Translations under genes and position numbers: made by a program
Shown here: positions 43,012 through 52,747 of the stretch, piece after piece
Position numbering within the stretch: the stretch's first letter is position 1
Layout: every line of letters starts with the position of its first letter
Source: Acidobacteriota bacterium
GTDB lineage: Bacteria; Acidobacteriota; Polarisedimenticolia; JBFMGF01
NCBI GenBank assembly: GCA_040752675.1
Contig: JBFMGF010000065.1
Coordinates: 1-57,185 of the forward strand
Reading direction: 5' to 3'
DNA length: 57,185 nucleotides
Notes under the pieces: model-generated
What the model was told of the DNA's origin: nothing
Databases searched by the model: none
Seen by the model: the letters and a program-made list of their open reading frames with translations, nothing else

Positions 43012-45857
43012 TGAAGACATTGATCAACGCATGGTGGTCTTTCCGACAGTTATCTTCCCACGGGTTTTTTCTTTCCCGGAAACTCTTACGGCAGATCCTG
43101 AGTTTCTTCTTCTTTGTGATGGGATGTCCGAAATTGGCAGTGAAGATAGACTCTTCCAATATCCAGGCTCATCTTCGAATAGCCGAGAGAAAGCTTCAAT
43201 CCAATCAGCTTAGAGAAGCTATTTGCCACTATAAAAGGGTCATAGAGCTCTTTCAAGGCAAGCCTGGAGTCGAGGAGATCGATTTGCGGACCTTTGCCTT
43301 CAAGTTCCTTAGAGTTTTCAGAGTGGAGGGGATCAACCTTTCTTCCGAGATGGATGAGCTGATAAGCCGTCTGGCATGCTTCCAGATGATCCTGGCATAC
43401 AAGAGACTCTTCGAAATCTATTCCCAGCAGGGTAAAACAGAAGAGGCAGCCAATGCTTTGCGCCAGGCTCTAGAATTGGATTCTGCGAATGCTGAATTGC
43501 TTTACTTATTATCAGAAGTGAATGTCCGAAAGGGAGATACAGGCAAAGCTCTTTCTCTCATTGAAGATGCCATTCGTCTTGAACCAGATATTGCGGTCTT
43601 TCACGCAAGAGCTTCCGAGCTATACGAAAGGATGGGTTCTGATGAGCGAGCACTCTTCCACGCCAAGAAAGCTTTAGCGCTTGATCCCCACCAATTCGCC
43701 TCACGATGGGTCCTTGCGAGGATCTGTGAGAGGAAGGGTCTTCTCTCTGATGCCCTGGTAGAACTGCAAGAGATCGTCAGGCTATCGCACGATACGGATG
43801 CACTCAACAGGATCGTGCAGATCCAGAGATCCATAGGTAATAGCAAAGCTATTCATTCTCATTTAAAGATTTTCTTAGATTCTTACCCGCATACAATAAG
43901 AAAGGGAGACAAGCTCATCGCCACCCTGCGTATCCGGGCTGAGGGAAGAACCATTGAAGATCTTCACATCTATTGTCTTGAGCCTTTTGGTCTTGGGCTT
44001 AGCGCAAATCCTCGGTTTCATCAGGTTTCTTTCCTGGAAGAGGGAAAAGATCTCAAACTCGACATAGAAATCTCTGCCATGCGTTCTTCGCTTGTGAACC
44101 TTGAAAAGCCATGGCGAATGGATATTATCGCCACGAATGGAGAATTCTGGGATGCCGCATTCCTTGAGATTGCGGTCCATGATCCGGAGCAAGGCATCAT
44201 TTTATATGTCATCACAGAGGATCATGAACTTCTCGAGCGGCAGAAAATCCACAGCTGCCGGGACGCGAGGTTGACTCTCATTGAAAAATCATCTTTGGCA
44301 GAAAGCGTTGCCCGCCTCCAAGGGGCGAAATGGACGCACCTTGTAGATGTCGGCTCCACTTATAAAGTCATCCATTGGGCAGCGGAGAAATCGTCTGGGA
44401 ACGAGTGGAAGATCCTTGCAAGAGACATAGATGATTACTTGAGCCAAGTCACACAACAAGGAAATGACCTTGCTGTCCACATTCATGCCTTTTCCTTCCC
44501 GGAGTCCCCAGATTTTCCGCTCACTTTCGATGAAAAGGAAGATGTGATTAAAGTGAAAGATTCCTTTCTTCTGACGGGAGTTCCCAATCGAAAATACTGG
44601 GCCAATGCTTATCCATCTGTTGGAAGTTTTGACGATCCCCTTAGCAGAACCGGAAGTCTGATGGCAGTCATCAAAATACTGGAGGGGTTTGGGCGCCTGG
44701 GTGAACCTTCCTATCGTGCTATTTTTCACCGCACTGGAGCTCTTGAATTTGGATGGGGGCCTTTGGAGCAAGAAAAGTCTCTTCTGGCCCTCAGGAAGCT
44801 GGGCATTCTCGCCAATAGCGATTTGCCTAAAGGAAGTATTTATTTTTCATCCAAAGAAGGGAGGAAGACTGCTTACTTCACGACGAAGAACGATATCTTC
44901 GCCGCGACAAAGAGCTTACAAGCCAGCGGAATTTTGGAGATTAAGCCAGAATATAATCTGGACACTGATTACTTGAGCACCCTGAAGATCATCGACAAGC
45001 TTGTGGAAAAGCGAGTCAATGATCTTCTGATGAAAGGAGAAGTGAAACCGGGCGTCCATGTCATTACATCGACCTGTCATGATAAATATTTCAACATGAG
45101 GTTTGGAGAATGGGACAACCTGGATCCTAAGTATGGGAGCTGGAAGATCATTGCAGACCATCTCCGGCATCTGAGAGAAAGTATGCCTCATCTTAAGTTC
45201 GCAACTGCTTCGGAAGCGGTCCTGGCCTACTATGACTATTTCACGCCTGAGCTGAAAGCTTTTCGATGTGTTGAAGAAGTTGTTCTTGATTTCGAAGACC
45301 ATCCTAGGAGATACAGGTATGGAATTCGCTTGTTGGGAAAAGATATTCCTGTTGACCGGGATCACGTTCACGAAGTCTCCATCAAGCCACCGAGTTACCT
45401 GATTGGAACTATCCTCAAGATTGAAATTTATAAAAATGATACTATGATAAAGGTTTTTAACGATCCTAGAGGATATCCTGATCTCGATTTTACCGTGGAC
45501 GACCGTGATGCCATTTACACAGCTCTGGCTATCACTACGGAGACAGATGGTCCCGCAATCATCAAAGAGGAGAGCCAATGTCAGGGTTCTGAGATTTTCC
45601 TGAAGGTCCAGGCGAAGCAGCATTTCAGGAAAGTTCATTTCCTGATTCCGAAAGCAACGCTCGCTTATTTTAAAAGCGATGTTGATTTTAAGAGCGTAAG
45701 GAATATATTTCTAGTCTCTGAGAAAGGAAAACAGAAGGCTTTGGATTTTTCCATAGAAGGAAAGTATCTGAAAGTGATAAATGCTGGATTGGAGCCTCTT
45801 GATAGGGAGCGAATCCAGTTTGCAGCTGGATTGGCCATCCAACTTCTTAGACAATAA
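43011..45857 (+). CDS. TPR repeat protein with C-terminal deacetylase-like domain
   Basis: A 948-residue protein of unusual make-up. Residues about 1-40 are hydrophobic and may anchor it. TPR repeats span about 45-280 (NQLREAICHYKRVIELF, KTEEAANALRQALELD, DTGKALSLIEDAIRLE, SDERALFHAKKALALD). A beta-rich region (about 290-395) follows. Residues about 395-760 look like a polysaccharide-deacetylase/barrel domain: VRLQGAKWTHLVDVGS, LAVHIHAFSFPE (near 490) and GVHVITSTCHDKYF (near 681) could bind metal. The last 180 residues resemble a carbohydrate-binding sandwich. The ATG overlaps the GT4 stop (TGATG). No named family covers it. Confidence 0.6.
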   Translation: MKTLINAWWSFRQLSSHGFFLSRKLLRQILSFFFFVMGCPKLAVKIDSSNIQAHLRIAERKLQSNQLREAICHYKRVIELFQGKPGVEEIDLRTFAFKFLRVFRVEGINLSSEMDELISRLACFQMILAYKRLFEIYSQQGKTEEAANALRQALELDSANAELLYLLSEVNVRKGDTGKALSLIEDAIRLEPDIAVFHARASELYERMGSDERALFHAKKALALDPHQFASRWVLARICERKGLLSDALVELQEIVRLSHDTDALNRIVQIQRSIGNSKAIHSHLKIFLDSYPHTIRKGDKLIATLRIRAEGRTIEDLHIYCLEPFGLGLSANPRFHQVSFLEEGKDLKLDIEISAMRSSLVNLEKPWRMDIIATNGEFWDAAFLEIAVHDPEQGIILYVITEDHELLERQKIHSCRDARLTLIEKSSLAESVARLQGAKWTHLVDVGSTYKVIHWAAEKSSGNEWKILARDIDDYLSQVTQQGNDLAVHIHAFSFPESPDFPLTFDEKEDVIKVKDSFLLTGVPNRKYWANAYPSVGSFDDPLSRTGSLMAVIKILEGFGRLGEPSYRAIFHRTGALEFGWGPLEQEKSLLALRKLGILANSDLPKGSIYFSSKEGRKTAYFTTKNDIFAATKSLQASGILEIKPEYNLDTDYLSTLKIIDKLVEKRVNDLLMKGEVKPGVHVITSTCHDKYFNMRFGEWDNLDPKYGSWKIIADHLRHLRESMPHLKFATASEAVLAYYDYFTPELKAFRCVEEVVLDFEDHPRRYRYGIRLLGKDIPVDRDHVHEVSIKPPSYLIGTILKIEIYKNDTMIKVFNDPRGYPDLDFTVDDRDAIYTALAITTETDGPAIIKEESQCQGSEIFLKVQAKQHFRKVHFLIPKATLAYFKSDVDFKSVRNIFLVSEKGKQKALDFSIEGKYLKVINAGLEPLDRERIQFAAGLAIQLLRQ

Positions 45858-45885
45858 GAAGCATTGATGAGTGCAGGAGAAGAAC

Positions 45886-46881
45886 ATGCAACACTACTCT
45901 GAATACTATTGTGGACGAACGATTCTTATCACCGGCGGGGCAGGTGCCATCGGGTCCAACCTGGCAGCTTCCATGGCAGATATAAAGGACAGCCAGATCA
46001 TCATTGTAGATGATCTCTCTTCTGCGGCCAGATGGAATATTCCGCAGAAGAAGAATGTCCGCTTCATCTACGGAAGCGTGACGGATGATTCCCTCTTGAA
46101 GCATGTCTATTCCTTCAAACCAACCCTTGTCTATCACCTTGCCGCTCTTTTTGCCAATCAGAATTCCATTGATCATCCAGAGAATGATTTGATGGTCAAC
46201 GGGATGGGCACATTGAAAGTCCTTCAGTACTCAAATCTCACAGGAGTCGAGAAGGTGATATATGCTTCTTCTGGTTGCTCCGTCTATGGGAAATCTCCTT
46301 TGCCCTTGATCGAAAACTTCACTTCGCTTGATCTCGATACTCCTTACCAGATCACAAAGATGCTTGGCGAAACTTACTGCAACTATTTTAAAAACTATTA
46401 TGGACTTAAAACGGTCCGATGCAGGTTCTTCAATTCCTTCGGGCCGGGCGAGATCCCTGGCGCTTACAGGAATGTCATTCCTAATTTTGTCTACTGGTCG
46501 CTGAAAGGACAACCTCTCCCGATCATGGGGACCGGAGAAGAGACGAGAGATTGGACCTATGTAGGCGACATTGTAGATGGTCTATTGAGGGCGGGAGCCT
46601 TGGATTCTGCTGTCGGCGAAGCCATGAACCTTGCTTCCGGGACAGAGCATAAAGTCATCGACGTTGCGAACTGGATCAATGAATTGACCGGCAATCGATC
46701 CGGGATCGTTTATACTCCGCGGCGCAAGTGGGACACTAAGAGTCGGCTGCTTGCTTCCATCGATAAAGCAAAGCAGATCATCGGATATGAACCTAAGACT
46801 GATTTCCGGCAGGGATTGAAAAACACCGTCCAGTGGTTCAGAGAAAACTGGAACAGAATTGAGGCATCAGCTAGCTTCTGA
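45886..46881 (+). CDS. NAD-dependent epimerase/dehydratase (GalE-like)
   Basis: An extended SDR of 331 residues: NAD motif TGGAGAIGSNLA, YHLAALFANQNSIDHPE, ASSGCSVYGKS, PYQITKMLGE with catalytic Tyr/Lys, RFFNSFGPGEIPG and GTGEETRDWTYV. It converts a nucleotide-sugar; the change of the usual QVG to FGPGEIPGAYRN suggests a dTDP- or UDP-sugar epimerase subgroup. ATG 45886 follows AGGAGAAG by five bases, better than GTG 45871. It precedes wecB by 41 bases. Confidence 0.83.
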   Translation: MQHYSEYYCGRTILITGGAGAIGSNLAASMADIKDSQIIIVDDLSSAARWNIPQKKNVRFIYGSVTDDSLLKHVYSFKPTLVYHLAALFANQNSIDHPENDLMVNGMGTLKVLQYSNLTGVEKVIYASSGCSVYGKSPLPLIENFTSLDLDTPYQITKMLGETYCNYFKNYYGLKTVRCRFFNSFGPGEIPGAYRNVIPNFVYWSLKGQPLPIMGTGEETRDWTYVGDIVDGLLRAGALDSAVGEAMNLASGTEHKVIDVANWINELTGNRSGIVYTPRRKWDTKSRLLASIDKAKQIIGYEPKTDFRQGLKNTVQWFRENWNRIEASASF

Positions 46882-46922
46882 TAAAGCCGGAAAAGATCCC
46901 GATTAATGATGAAAAATGCTCC

Positions 46923-48041
46923 ATGTTGAAAATCCTTTCCATTTTTGGCACGCGGCCGGAAGCTATCAAGATGGCTCCAGTCGTTAAAGAGCTTAAAAAG
47001 AATCCTGAGCGGATAGAATCGGTCGTCTGTGTCACAGCGCAACACCGGGAGATGCTTGACCAGGTGCTGGATCTCTTTATGATCAAGCCGGATATCGATC
47101 TTGATCTTATGGAGAACGATCAGACTCCCGCCAGCCTTACATCCCTGGGCATGATGGAATTAACAAGAGTCCTCCAGAATGTGAAACCCGATCTGGTTCT
47201 CGTCCAAGGAGACACGACAACTGCCATGGTAGCTGCGCTTGCCGCCTTCTACCAGAAGATTCCCGTCGGTCATGTAGAAGCTGGTCTTAGAACAAAAAAC
47301 ATCTACGCTCCTTTCCCGGAAGAAGTCAATAGGCACATCATAGGGGTTTTAGGGAAATATCATTTTGCTCCCACCAGGACGGCGGCAAGGGCACTTCTTG
47401 CTGAGAATGTTCCAGAAGAAAATATTTTCATCACAGGGAACACGGTCATCGATGCTCTCCTATGGACAGTTCAGCAGGAGGTGCCCAGAGGAATGCATCC
47501 ATTGTTAGCTGGTCTGGAAAACGGCAATCGATTGATTCTCATTACAGCCCACCGGAGAGAAAATTTTGGGGAGCCATTCCTCCAAATATGTCGGGCGCTT
47601 TGCCGTATTGCCGAGAGAAATTCTGATGTGAGCCTCATTTATCCGGTGCACAGGAATCCCAATGTCCGCCAGCCCGTCTACCGAATGCTCAGCAGAAGAG
47701 AAAGGATACACCTTGTTGATCCCATGGGGTATGCCCCTTTTGCCCATCTCATGAAGAAAGCCTATCTTGTGCTGACCGATTCTGGAGGCATCCAGGAAGA
47801 GGCTCCGGCATTAGGAAAGCCTGTCCTCGTTATGAGAAAGGAGACGGAGAGACCCGAAGCCGTTGAAGCGGGAACCGTGAAGGTCGTTGGATTGGACGAG
47901 GAGAACATCGTGCGGGAAACAGAAAAACTCCTTTATGACCACGATGAATATAAAAAAATGGCGCAGGCTGTGAATCCTTACGGGGATGGACATGCAGCAG
48001 AGCGAATCGTAAAAATTTTGATGAGAACCGACCCTTCCTGA
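46923..48041 (+). CDS. wecB: UDP-N-acetylglucosamine 2-epimerase (non-hydrolysing)
   Basis: Interconverts UDP-GlcNAc and UDP-ManNAc. The 372 residues carry FGTRPEAIKMAPVV, VCVTAQHREMLDQVL, VQGDTTTAM, GHVEAGLRT, PFPEEVNRH, ITAHRRENFGEP, VHRNPNVRQPV and TDSGGIQEEAPALGKPVLVMRKETERPE, the full set of family motifs (the last is quoted in pieces: TDSGGIQEEAP, RKETERPE). It ends 11 bases from the convergent deacetylase gene. Confidence 0.95.
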   Translation: MLKILSIFGTRPEAIKMAPVVKELKKNPERIESVVCVTAQHREMLDQVLDLFMIKPDIDLDLMENDQTPASLTSLGMMELTRVLQNVKPDLVLVQGDTTTAMVAALAAFYQKIPVGHVEAGLRTKNIYAPFPEEVNRHIIGVLGKYHFAPTRTAARALLAENVPEENIFITGNTVIDALLWTVQQEVPRGMHPLLAGLENGNRLILITAHRRENFGEPFLQICRALCRIAERNSDVSLIYPVHRNPNVRQPVYRMLSRRERIHLVDPMGYAPFAHLMKKAYLVLTDSGGIQEEAPALGKPVLVMRKETERPEAVEAGTVKVVGLDEENIVRETEKLLYDHDEYKKMAQAVNPYGDGHAAERIVKILMRTDPS

Positions 48042-48052
48042 CAACCTTCCTT

Positions 48053-48880
48053 TTACTTTGCTTGAGAAAAAAGGGCTTCCTGAAGAGTTTTGAATCGAAA
48101 ATCCTGCAGCAAGGCTCGGAATTTCTCTTCCGTTCGGGAGAGGCCATAATAATGCTTGAATTTTTTAAGGAAAGAAACCGGGACCTTGGGTTGCCTTGGA
48201 TCGAGTTCCCATGGATGAATGTAAAAGCAATAGGATCCTTTTTCTCGCAGGATATTTTTAATCCCTTTTTTAAAAATCGGGTAGGGAATTAACCGGAAAT
48301 AACCGCCACCGGACCATGGCAAAGAAATCCCGAACCATCGATGAGATGATAAGAGGATTTCCAGCAATCCATTTTCCAGCACGACCCTGTTGCTGTTAGC
48401 TTGTGATATTGCAGCTATTGAGAAATTCTTTTTGGATCTGTGTGGTTGGTAGCTTGAATCATAGAGAAAACCCTCTTCTTGCAAGATATCCAACCCCCAG
48501 CCGGTCATGGAGAATGTAGGTGCCCTGAATCCCACTATGCTCTGTCCGGAACATTTTTCAAGGAGCTCTCTTGATAGTAACAGGTCCTTTCGGAATTGTT
48601 CTCTGGAAAGTTTGAAGACAGGCTCATGGTCGAATCCATGAGAAGCGATTTCATGCCCTTGCGAGGAGATTTCCCTGATAAGATCAGGGATCTTTTGCGC
48701 GATCCATCCCAGGATGAAGAAAGTGGCCTTTTGCTGAAGAGCGGCGAGTATCTCCAGTATCAGTAGAGTGTTCTTTTCAACTCTGGATTCTAGGCTGTTC
48801 CACTGAGTTTTGGAAATGGCCTTTCTCAGATTCTCTACCTGGAACCATTCTTCCACATCGATGCTCAGCATCAAGTTCAT
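48053..48880 (-). CDS. Polysaccharide deacetylase, exosortase-locus (DUF3473) type
   Basis: A 275-residue NodB-fold enzyme that removes N-acetyl groups from a glycan. The metal site is D8 (SIDVEEWF) and H81/H85 (SHGFDHEP); FRAPTFSMTGWGLDIL is motif 3 and FYIHPWELDPRQPK carries the last catalytic His. SGGGYFRLIPYPIF and the HPWELDP ending are typical of the deacetylases found with XrtA/PEP-CTERM exopolysaccharide loci. AGGAA precedes the ATG; Met 4 is an alternative start. Confidence 0.88.
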   Translation of the reverse strand: MNLMLSIDVEEWFQVENLRKAISKTQWNSLESRVEKNTLLILEILAALQQKATFFILGWIAQKIPDLIREISSQGHEIASHGFDHEPVFKLSREQFRKDLLLSRELLEKCSGQSIVGFRAPTFSMTGWGLDILQEEGFLYDSSYQPHRSKKNFSIAAISQANSNRVVLENGLLEILLSSHRWFGISLPWSGGGYFRLIPYPIFKKGIKNILREKGSYCFYIHPWELDPRQPKVPVSFLKKFKHYYGLSRTEEKFRALLQDFRFKTLQEALFSQAK

Positions 48881-48969
48881 CGTTCATTTCCTATAAGAAG
48901 CTTTTTAATATAAGGGGAATCATGTTATCCAAGGTAAACAGGTCCAGTTTCGAGATGCAGGGGTTCGGG

Positions 48970-50052
48970 TCAGACAATATCGGTATCTCCCCATGTCATA
49001 AACCAATTTTGAGGATTTAGAAGGAAATTCTTTTTGATGGAAACATCATCGGACTGGCTGACAAGATAGAACTCTTTGCCGGCTAATCGGCGAGGAAGGA
49101 TTCTGAATCCTGCTCGTTTTAAGATCTTACTCTCTCTTTTACTGCTCAACATCAGGCTGCCAGCGATACCAACTCTTTCTTCGCTCATTATATGCTCCAT
49201 CTCTGCCAGAAGGGCCAATCCACCATTCTGATGATTGCGGTCTACGAAAAAATCGCACAAGAAGCATATTGTTATGTTCTGAAAAGTCCCCATCCGGAAA
49301 ATGAGCAATCCAACAAGCTTTTGATCTTTGCAGGCTTGAAATATGCGGTAAGTATGACGTGGATGTTTAATATAACGCCACTCCAGGTATGATCGATCCC
49401 GGATGACCGCAAATGGAAATTCTGAAAGCGAATCTTCGAGAAGAGAGGAAACATCTTCCTCATTGATCTGACTGATTTCTTGAATCTCATACTGTTTGCT
49501 TTGAACCGTGAGTTGCCGGAACATGAGCTTCTGAATTGGCGCTAAGGCATGCAAAGCAAAACTCTTACTTTTTGGTCCTTTCCATTCTTGTACTATTCTT
49601 AGCATATTGGTGATCTTAATATGGAGCGGTAAAGAAAATATATGATGCCATTTCAGATGTCGGATAAACATGGGGAAGGACTGCTCATTGGGAAATGTGT
49701 AAATGAGCGGGACCCCTTTTTCAAGAGCTTTTTGCTTCGATTCCTCAACAAGCGCTGAAAAGACTCCCTTTCTTCGATGCTTGGGATGAGTCATGACATC
49801 AGCGAGCATGCAAGCAAGCCGTTCAGTATTGCCCATTTTCATCCTGTTGAAAAAGGCTGGCTGAATTCCCACAACCTTGCCTTGCTGAACGGCCATCAAG
49901 ATCTGAGCAGGTTTTCTGCTTGGATAGAAGTATTTCCATTTCCATAAGCGCTCGTCCATATAATCTTCATGAACGATGCTAAAAAGCTCAAGGATACTAG
50001 GAAAATATCGCGATTCGTATTCAATAATTTGGTAATCTTTATTCTTATCCAT
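48970..50052 (-). CDS. GNAT-fold acetyltransferase-like protein
   Basis: A 360-residue protein. The first half is a GNAT domain: MAVQQGKVVGIQPAF, DVMTHPKHRRKGVFSALVEE with the acetyl-CoA-binding R-x-x-G-x-A loop, and YTFPNEQSFPMF. The second half looks like a second, divergent acyltransferase fold (EWRYIKHPRHTYRIF and CFLCDFFVDRNHQNGGLALL), as in FemAB-like proteins of exopolysaccharide loci. It may acylate a sugar or a peptide; the target is unknown. It is divergent from the priming transferase gene. Confidence 0.72.
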   Translation of the reverse strand: MDKNKDYQIIEYESRYFPSILELFSIVHEDYMDERLWKWKYFYPSRKPAQILMAVQQGKVVGIQPAFFNRMKMGNTERLACMLADVMTHPKHRRKGVFSALVEESKQKALEKGVPLIYTFPNEQSFPMFIRHLKWHHIFSLPLHIKITNMLRIVQEWKGPKSKSFALHALAPIQKLMFRQLTVQSKQYEIQEISQINEEDVSSLLEDSLSEFPFAVIRDRSYLEWRYIKHPRHTYRIFQACKDQKLVGLLIFRMGTFQNITICFLCDFFVDRNHQNGGLALLAEMEHIMSEERVGIAGSLMLSSKRESKILKRAGFRILPRRLAGKEFYLVSQSDDVSIKKNFLLNPQNWFMTWGDTDIV

Positions 50053-50109
50053 TACCTATCAACGATAAAAATTAGAATATGTGATATTTATAAAAATAAA
50101 AGACACTTA

Positions 50110-50138
50110 TTGAAAGATAATTTAGAGAACAGTATATT
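50110..50138 (+). promoter_or_regulatory. Promoter for the priming transferase operon
   Basis: TTGAAA (50110-50115), exactly 17 bases, TATATT (50133-50138). Each box has one mismatch to consensus. It reads toward the gene at 50177. Confidence 0.55.
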
Positions 50139-50163
50139 TTATAATTGAAAAATAATAAGTCAA
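50136..50163 (-). promoter_or_regulatory. Divergent promoter for the GNAT gene
   Basis: On the - strand TTGACT (50163-50158), 16 bases, TAAAAT (50141-50136). Its -10 overlaps the -10 of the opposing promoter, so polymerase binding to one probably excludes the other. Confidence 0.45.
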
Positions 50164-50176
50164 TTTTGCATAGATT

Positions 50177-51616
50177 ATGATTACTTTTTTTAAAGTTCCA
50201 ATCAGGAAATGCCAGCTTTGGGTCTTAATGGGGGATATAACAATTATCCTCCTGCTCATACCTGTTTCTTTTTTCATCAGAGGCCTTCTGATGGATGTTG
50301 ATTTGAGGGAGTTTCTGCTCACTTATCATTTTCATCTTTATAAAATCTTGAAAAACTATACGGTTGCTTCCTGGACTCTTGTGGTGATCTACATTTCCAT
50401 TTTCTATATTGGAGAATTGTACAATCTCGAAAAGGAATTCAAGAGATGGAAAGATTTTCTTAGGATCAGCATTCTCATCATCTTTTCGATGCTAGTCATT
50501 TCTATTTTTTACTATTTTGGCCCTCACTGGAGAATGGGTAGGGGTGTTCTTACAGTTCATGCCATATTGCTGTGGGTTTTTATCTCGCTATGGAGGTTTA
50601 TATCTTATCTTGTAAATCCGAAAATTCTATCTCATAAAAATATCCTTGTAATAGGAGCAGGGCGAATAGGAAGAGCTTTTGCTGAGGAAATGCAAAAGAA
50701 TTTTTCCTCATTCTATCGAATCATTGGTTTTATTGATGATGATCCAGAAAAACAGAGCAAAACAATTGAAAGCATTCCAGTTCTTGGAACGAGCAAAGAT
50801 ATATTAAAGGTTGTAAATGAAAAAAGGATAGACATTATTGTTTTTGCAATTCTTCATCGAAAGTTTGAAGTAAATGGAGTTATGATTAAGTCTATTCTTG
50901 ATCTAAAGTCGCGGGGAATTAATGTTTTCGAAATGCCGACATTTTACAAGAAAGTGACAGGGAAAGTTCCAGTCAAGTGCATAGAAGATACATGGCTTAT
51001 CTTCAGCCAGAAGTTCCTTGGCGGCAGCCGGCTGGAAGAAAAAAATATTAAGCGTGTCATTGATATATGGGTCTCAGCGCTTGCTTTAATCATTCTATCA
51101 CCACTTTTACTCTTGCTTGCCATACCCATAAAGCTGACGTCCAAAGGCCCCATCTTCTACAAGCAGGAAAGAGTTGGACTCGATAAGAAATCATATCAGC
51201 TTATCAAGTTTCGGACAATGATCGCTAATGCCGAGGAAGATGGTCCTGTATGGGCGAGCAGGAATGATCCACGCGTCACATTCATTGGACGCATATTGAG
51301 AAGGACAAGACTCGATGAAATTCCTCAATTCATCAATGTTTTCAAGGGCGATATGAGTCTTGTGGGTCCGAGACCAGAGCGACCGAACTTCGTTGCCATG
51401 CTTGAGCAGTACATTCCTTATTATTCTTTAAGGTTTTCAGCGAAACCCGGTCTAACTGGATGGGCGCAGGTCAACTATCAATACGGAGCTTCTATTGAAG
51501 ATGCCCACATCAAGCTCCAGTATGATCTTTACTATATTCAGGAAATGTCCATCTTCCTCGATATCATAATCATGCTCAAGACTATTCAAACGATCTTCTT
51601 TCATCGCGGTTCCTAA
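50177..51616 (+). CDS. Undecaprenyl-phosphate sugar phosphotransferase (priming transferase, TIGR03013-like)
   Basis: Transfers a sugar-1-phosphate from a UDP-sugar to undecaprenyl phosphate and so starts repeat-unit synthesis. The 479 residues comprise four to five N-terminal helices, a Rossmann-like CoA-binding domain (VIGAGRIGRAFAEEM, FIDDDPEK), a further helix and the catalytic bacterial sugar transferase domain: KFRTMIANAEEDGPVWASRN, RRTRLDEIPQFINVFKGDMSLVGPRPERP (quoted in part) and GLTGWAQVNYQYGASIEDA. The DGPVWASRNDPRVT and YGASIEDA forms match the exosortase-associated EpsE group. Confidence 0.9.
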   Translation: MITFFKVPIRKCQLWVLMGDITIILLLIPVSFFIRGLLMDVDLREFLLTYHFHLYKILKNYTVASWTLVVIYISIFYIGELYNLEKEFKRWKDFLRISILIIFSMLVISIFYYFGPHWRMGRGVLTVHAILLWVFISLWRFISYLVNPKILSHKNILVIGAGRIGRAFAEEMQKNFSSFYRIIGFIDDDPEKQSKTIESIPVLGTSKDILKVVNEKRIDIIVFAILHRKFEVNGVMIKSILDLKSRGINVFEMPTFYKKVTGKVPVKCIEDTWLIFSQKFLGGSRLEEKNIKRVIDIWVSALALIILSPLLLLLAIPIKLTSKGPIFYKQERVGLDKKSYQLIKFRTMIANAEEDGPVWASRNDPRVTFIGRILRRTRLDEIPQFINVFKGDMSLVGPRPERPNFVAMLEQYIPYYSLRFSAKPGLTGWAQVNYQYGASIEDAHIKLQYDLYYIQEMSIFLDIIIMLKTIQTIFFHRGS

Positions 51617-51689
51617 AATTTCTGATATTCAAAGATGTTTATTTTCCTCTGATTTTAAACTATCATACTTTTCAATTAATGGATTAGAA

Positions 51690-52721
51690 ATGGAAAAAAG
51701 CTGCTTGTTACCATTTATCTCGGTCATCATTCCCATCTATAATGAGGAGAAGTTTATCCGGAGGAATATGGAATCGCTGATCGATCAGGACTATCCTGCT
51801 GATAGGTATGAGATCATTGCGGTGGATGGAGGCTCGACGGATGGTTCGATGGAGATCGTCCGGGAACTGGCAGGATCGGGTAGAGTAATGATCTTCGACA
51901 ACCCGGGAAGGATTGCAGCTTCCGCAATCAATATCGGGACAAAGAATGCTAAGGGGGATATTATCACGAGGGTTGATGCACACAGTTACGTGGATAGGGA
52001 TTATCTCTCTTCCATCGCAAAGGTCTTTGAAGAAACGGGTGAGAAGGTTGTTGGCGGTCCTGTACGCATGGTGATAGATACCTCTTTCAGAAAAGCCGCT
52101 TCTTACGTTCTGAACTCAAAACTCGGAGTCGGGTCTGTCCCTTACAGGACGTTGAGGAAGAGAGCTTATGTGGATTCCATCCAGACAGGAAGCTTCAAGA
52201 GGGAAGTCCTGGAGAAGGTTGGATACTTCGATGAAACATTGCCTCCAGGAGAGGATTTTGAACTGAATACCAGGATCAGAAAAGCGGGTTACAGGATTAT
52301 CCTGGATCCAGAGATTAAATTTTACTATTTTCCCAGAAACAGCTTCGGGTCGCTGTCCAGACAGTATTTCCATTACGGAAGAGTGAAGCCGATCGTCCTG
52401 TCGAAGCATACGGAAGCGGTCAAAGTAAAGTATTTCGTACCTGCGCTATTCACTGTCTCGTTCCTGCTCTCGGTTCTTCTGCTTATCGAAAAAATCTGGT
52501 CGGGATATTCTCCAGGATGGCTATTTTTTAATTTGTGGCTTCTTAATGCTCTTTATCTTCTCATGATTGTTGTTTTCACGCTGTCATCGATTCCCCTGCT
52601 GGGGCTGAGACCGGCAGCCATCGTTTTTTTAATCACACCTCTCATCCATCTCAGCTATGGAATGGGGTTTATCTACGGGTCTTTCCAGGCTATAAGAAGG
52701 CTGCTGATTAGAATAAAATAG
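51690..52721 (+). CDS. Glycosyltransferase family 2 (ExoA-like)
   Basis: A 343-residue GT-A enzyme. The nucleotide-binding part shows SVIIPIYNEEKFIRRNMESL, IIAVDGGSTDGSMEIV and the metal DxD region TRVDAHSYVDRDYL. PPGEDFELNTRIRKAGYRI supplies the catalytic base ED motif. Three to four C-terminal helices anchor it in the inner membrane, as in ExoA-type succinoglycan transferases. It follows the priming transferase by 73 bases. Confidence 0.88.
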   Translation: MEKSCLLPFISVIIPIYNEEKFIRRNMESLIDQDYPADRYEIIAVDGGSTDGSMEIVRELAGSGRVMIFDNPGRIAASAINIGTKNAKGDIITRVDAHSYVDRDYLSSIAKVFEETGEKVVGGPVRMVIDTSFRKAASYVLNSKLGVGSVPYRTLRKRAYVDSIQTGSFKREVLEKVGYFDETLPPGEDFELNTRIRKAGYRIILDPEIKFYYFPRNSFGSLSRQYFHYGRVKPIVLSKHTEAVKVKYFVPALFTVSFLLSVLLLIEKIWSGYSPGWLFFNLWLLNALYLLMIVVFTLSSIPLLGLRPAAIVFLITPLIHLSYGMGFIYGSFQAIRRLLIRIK

Positions 52722-52747
52722 TCACAAGAAACGATCCAAAGGTGAGA

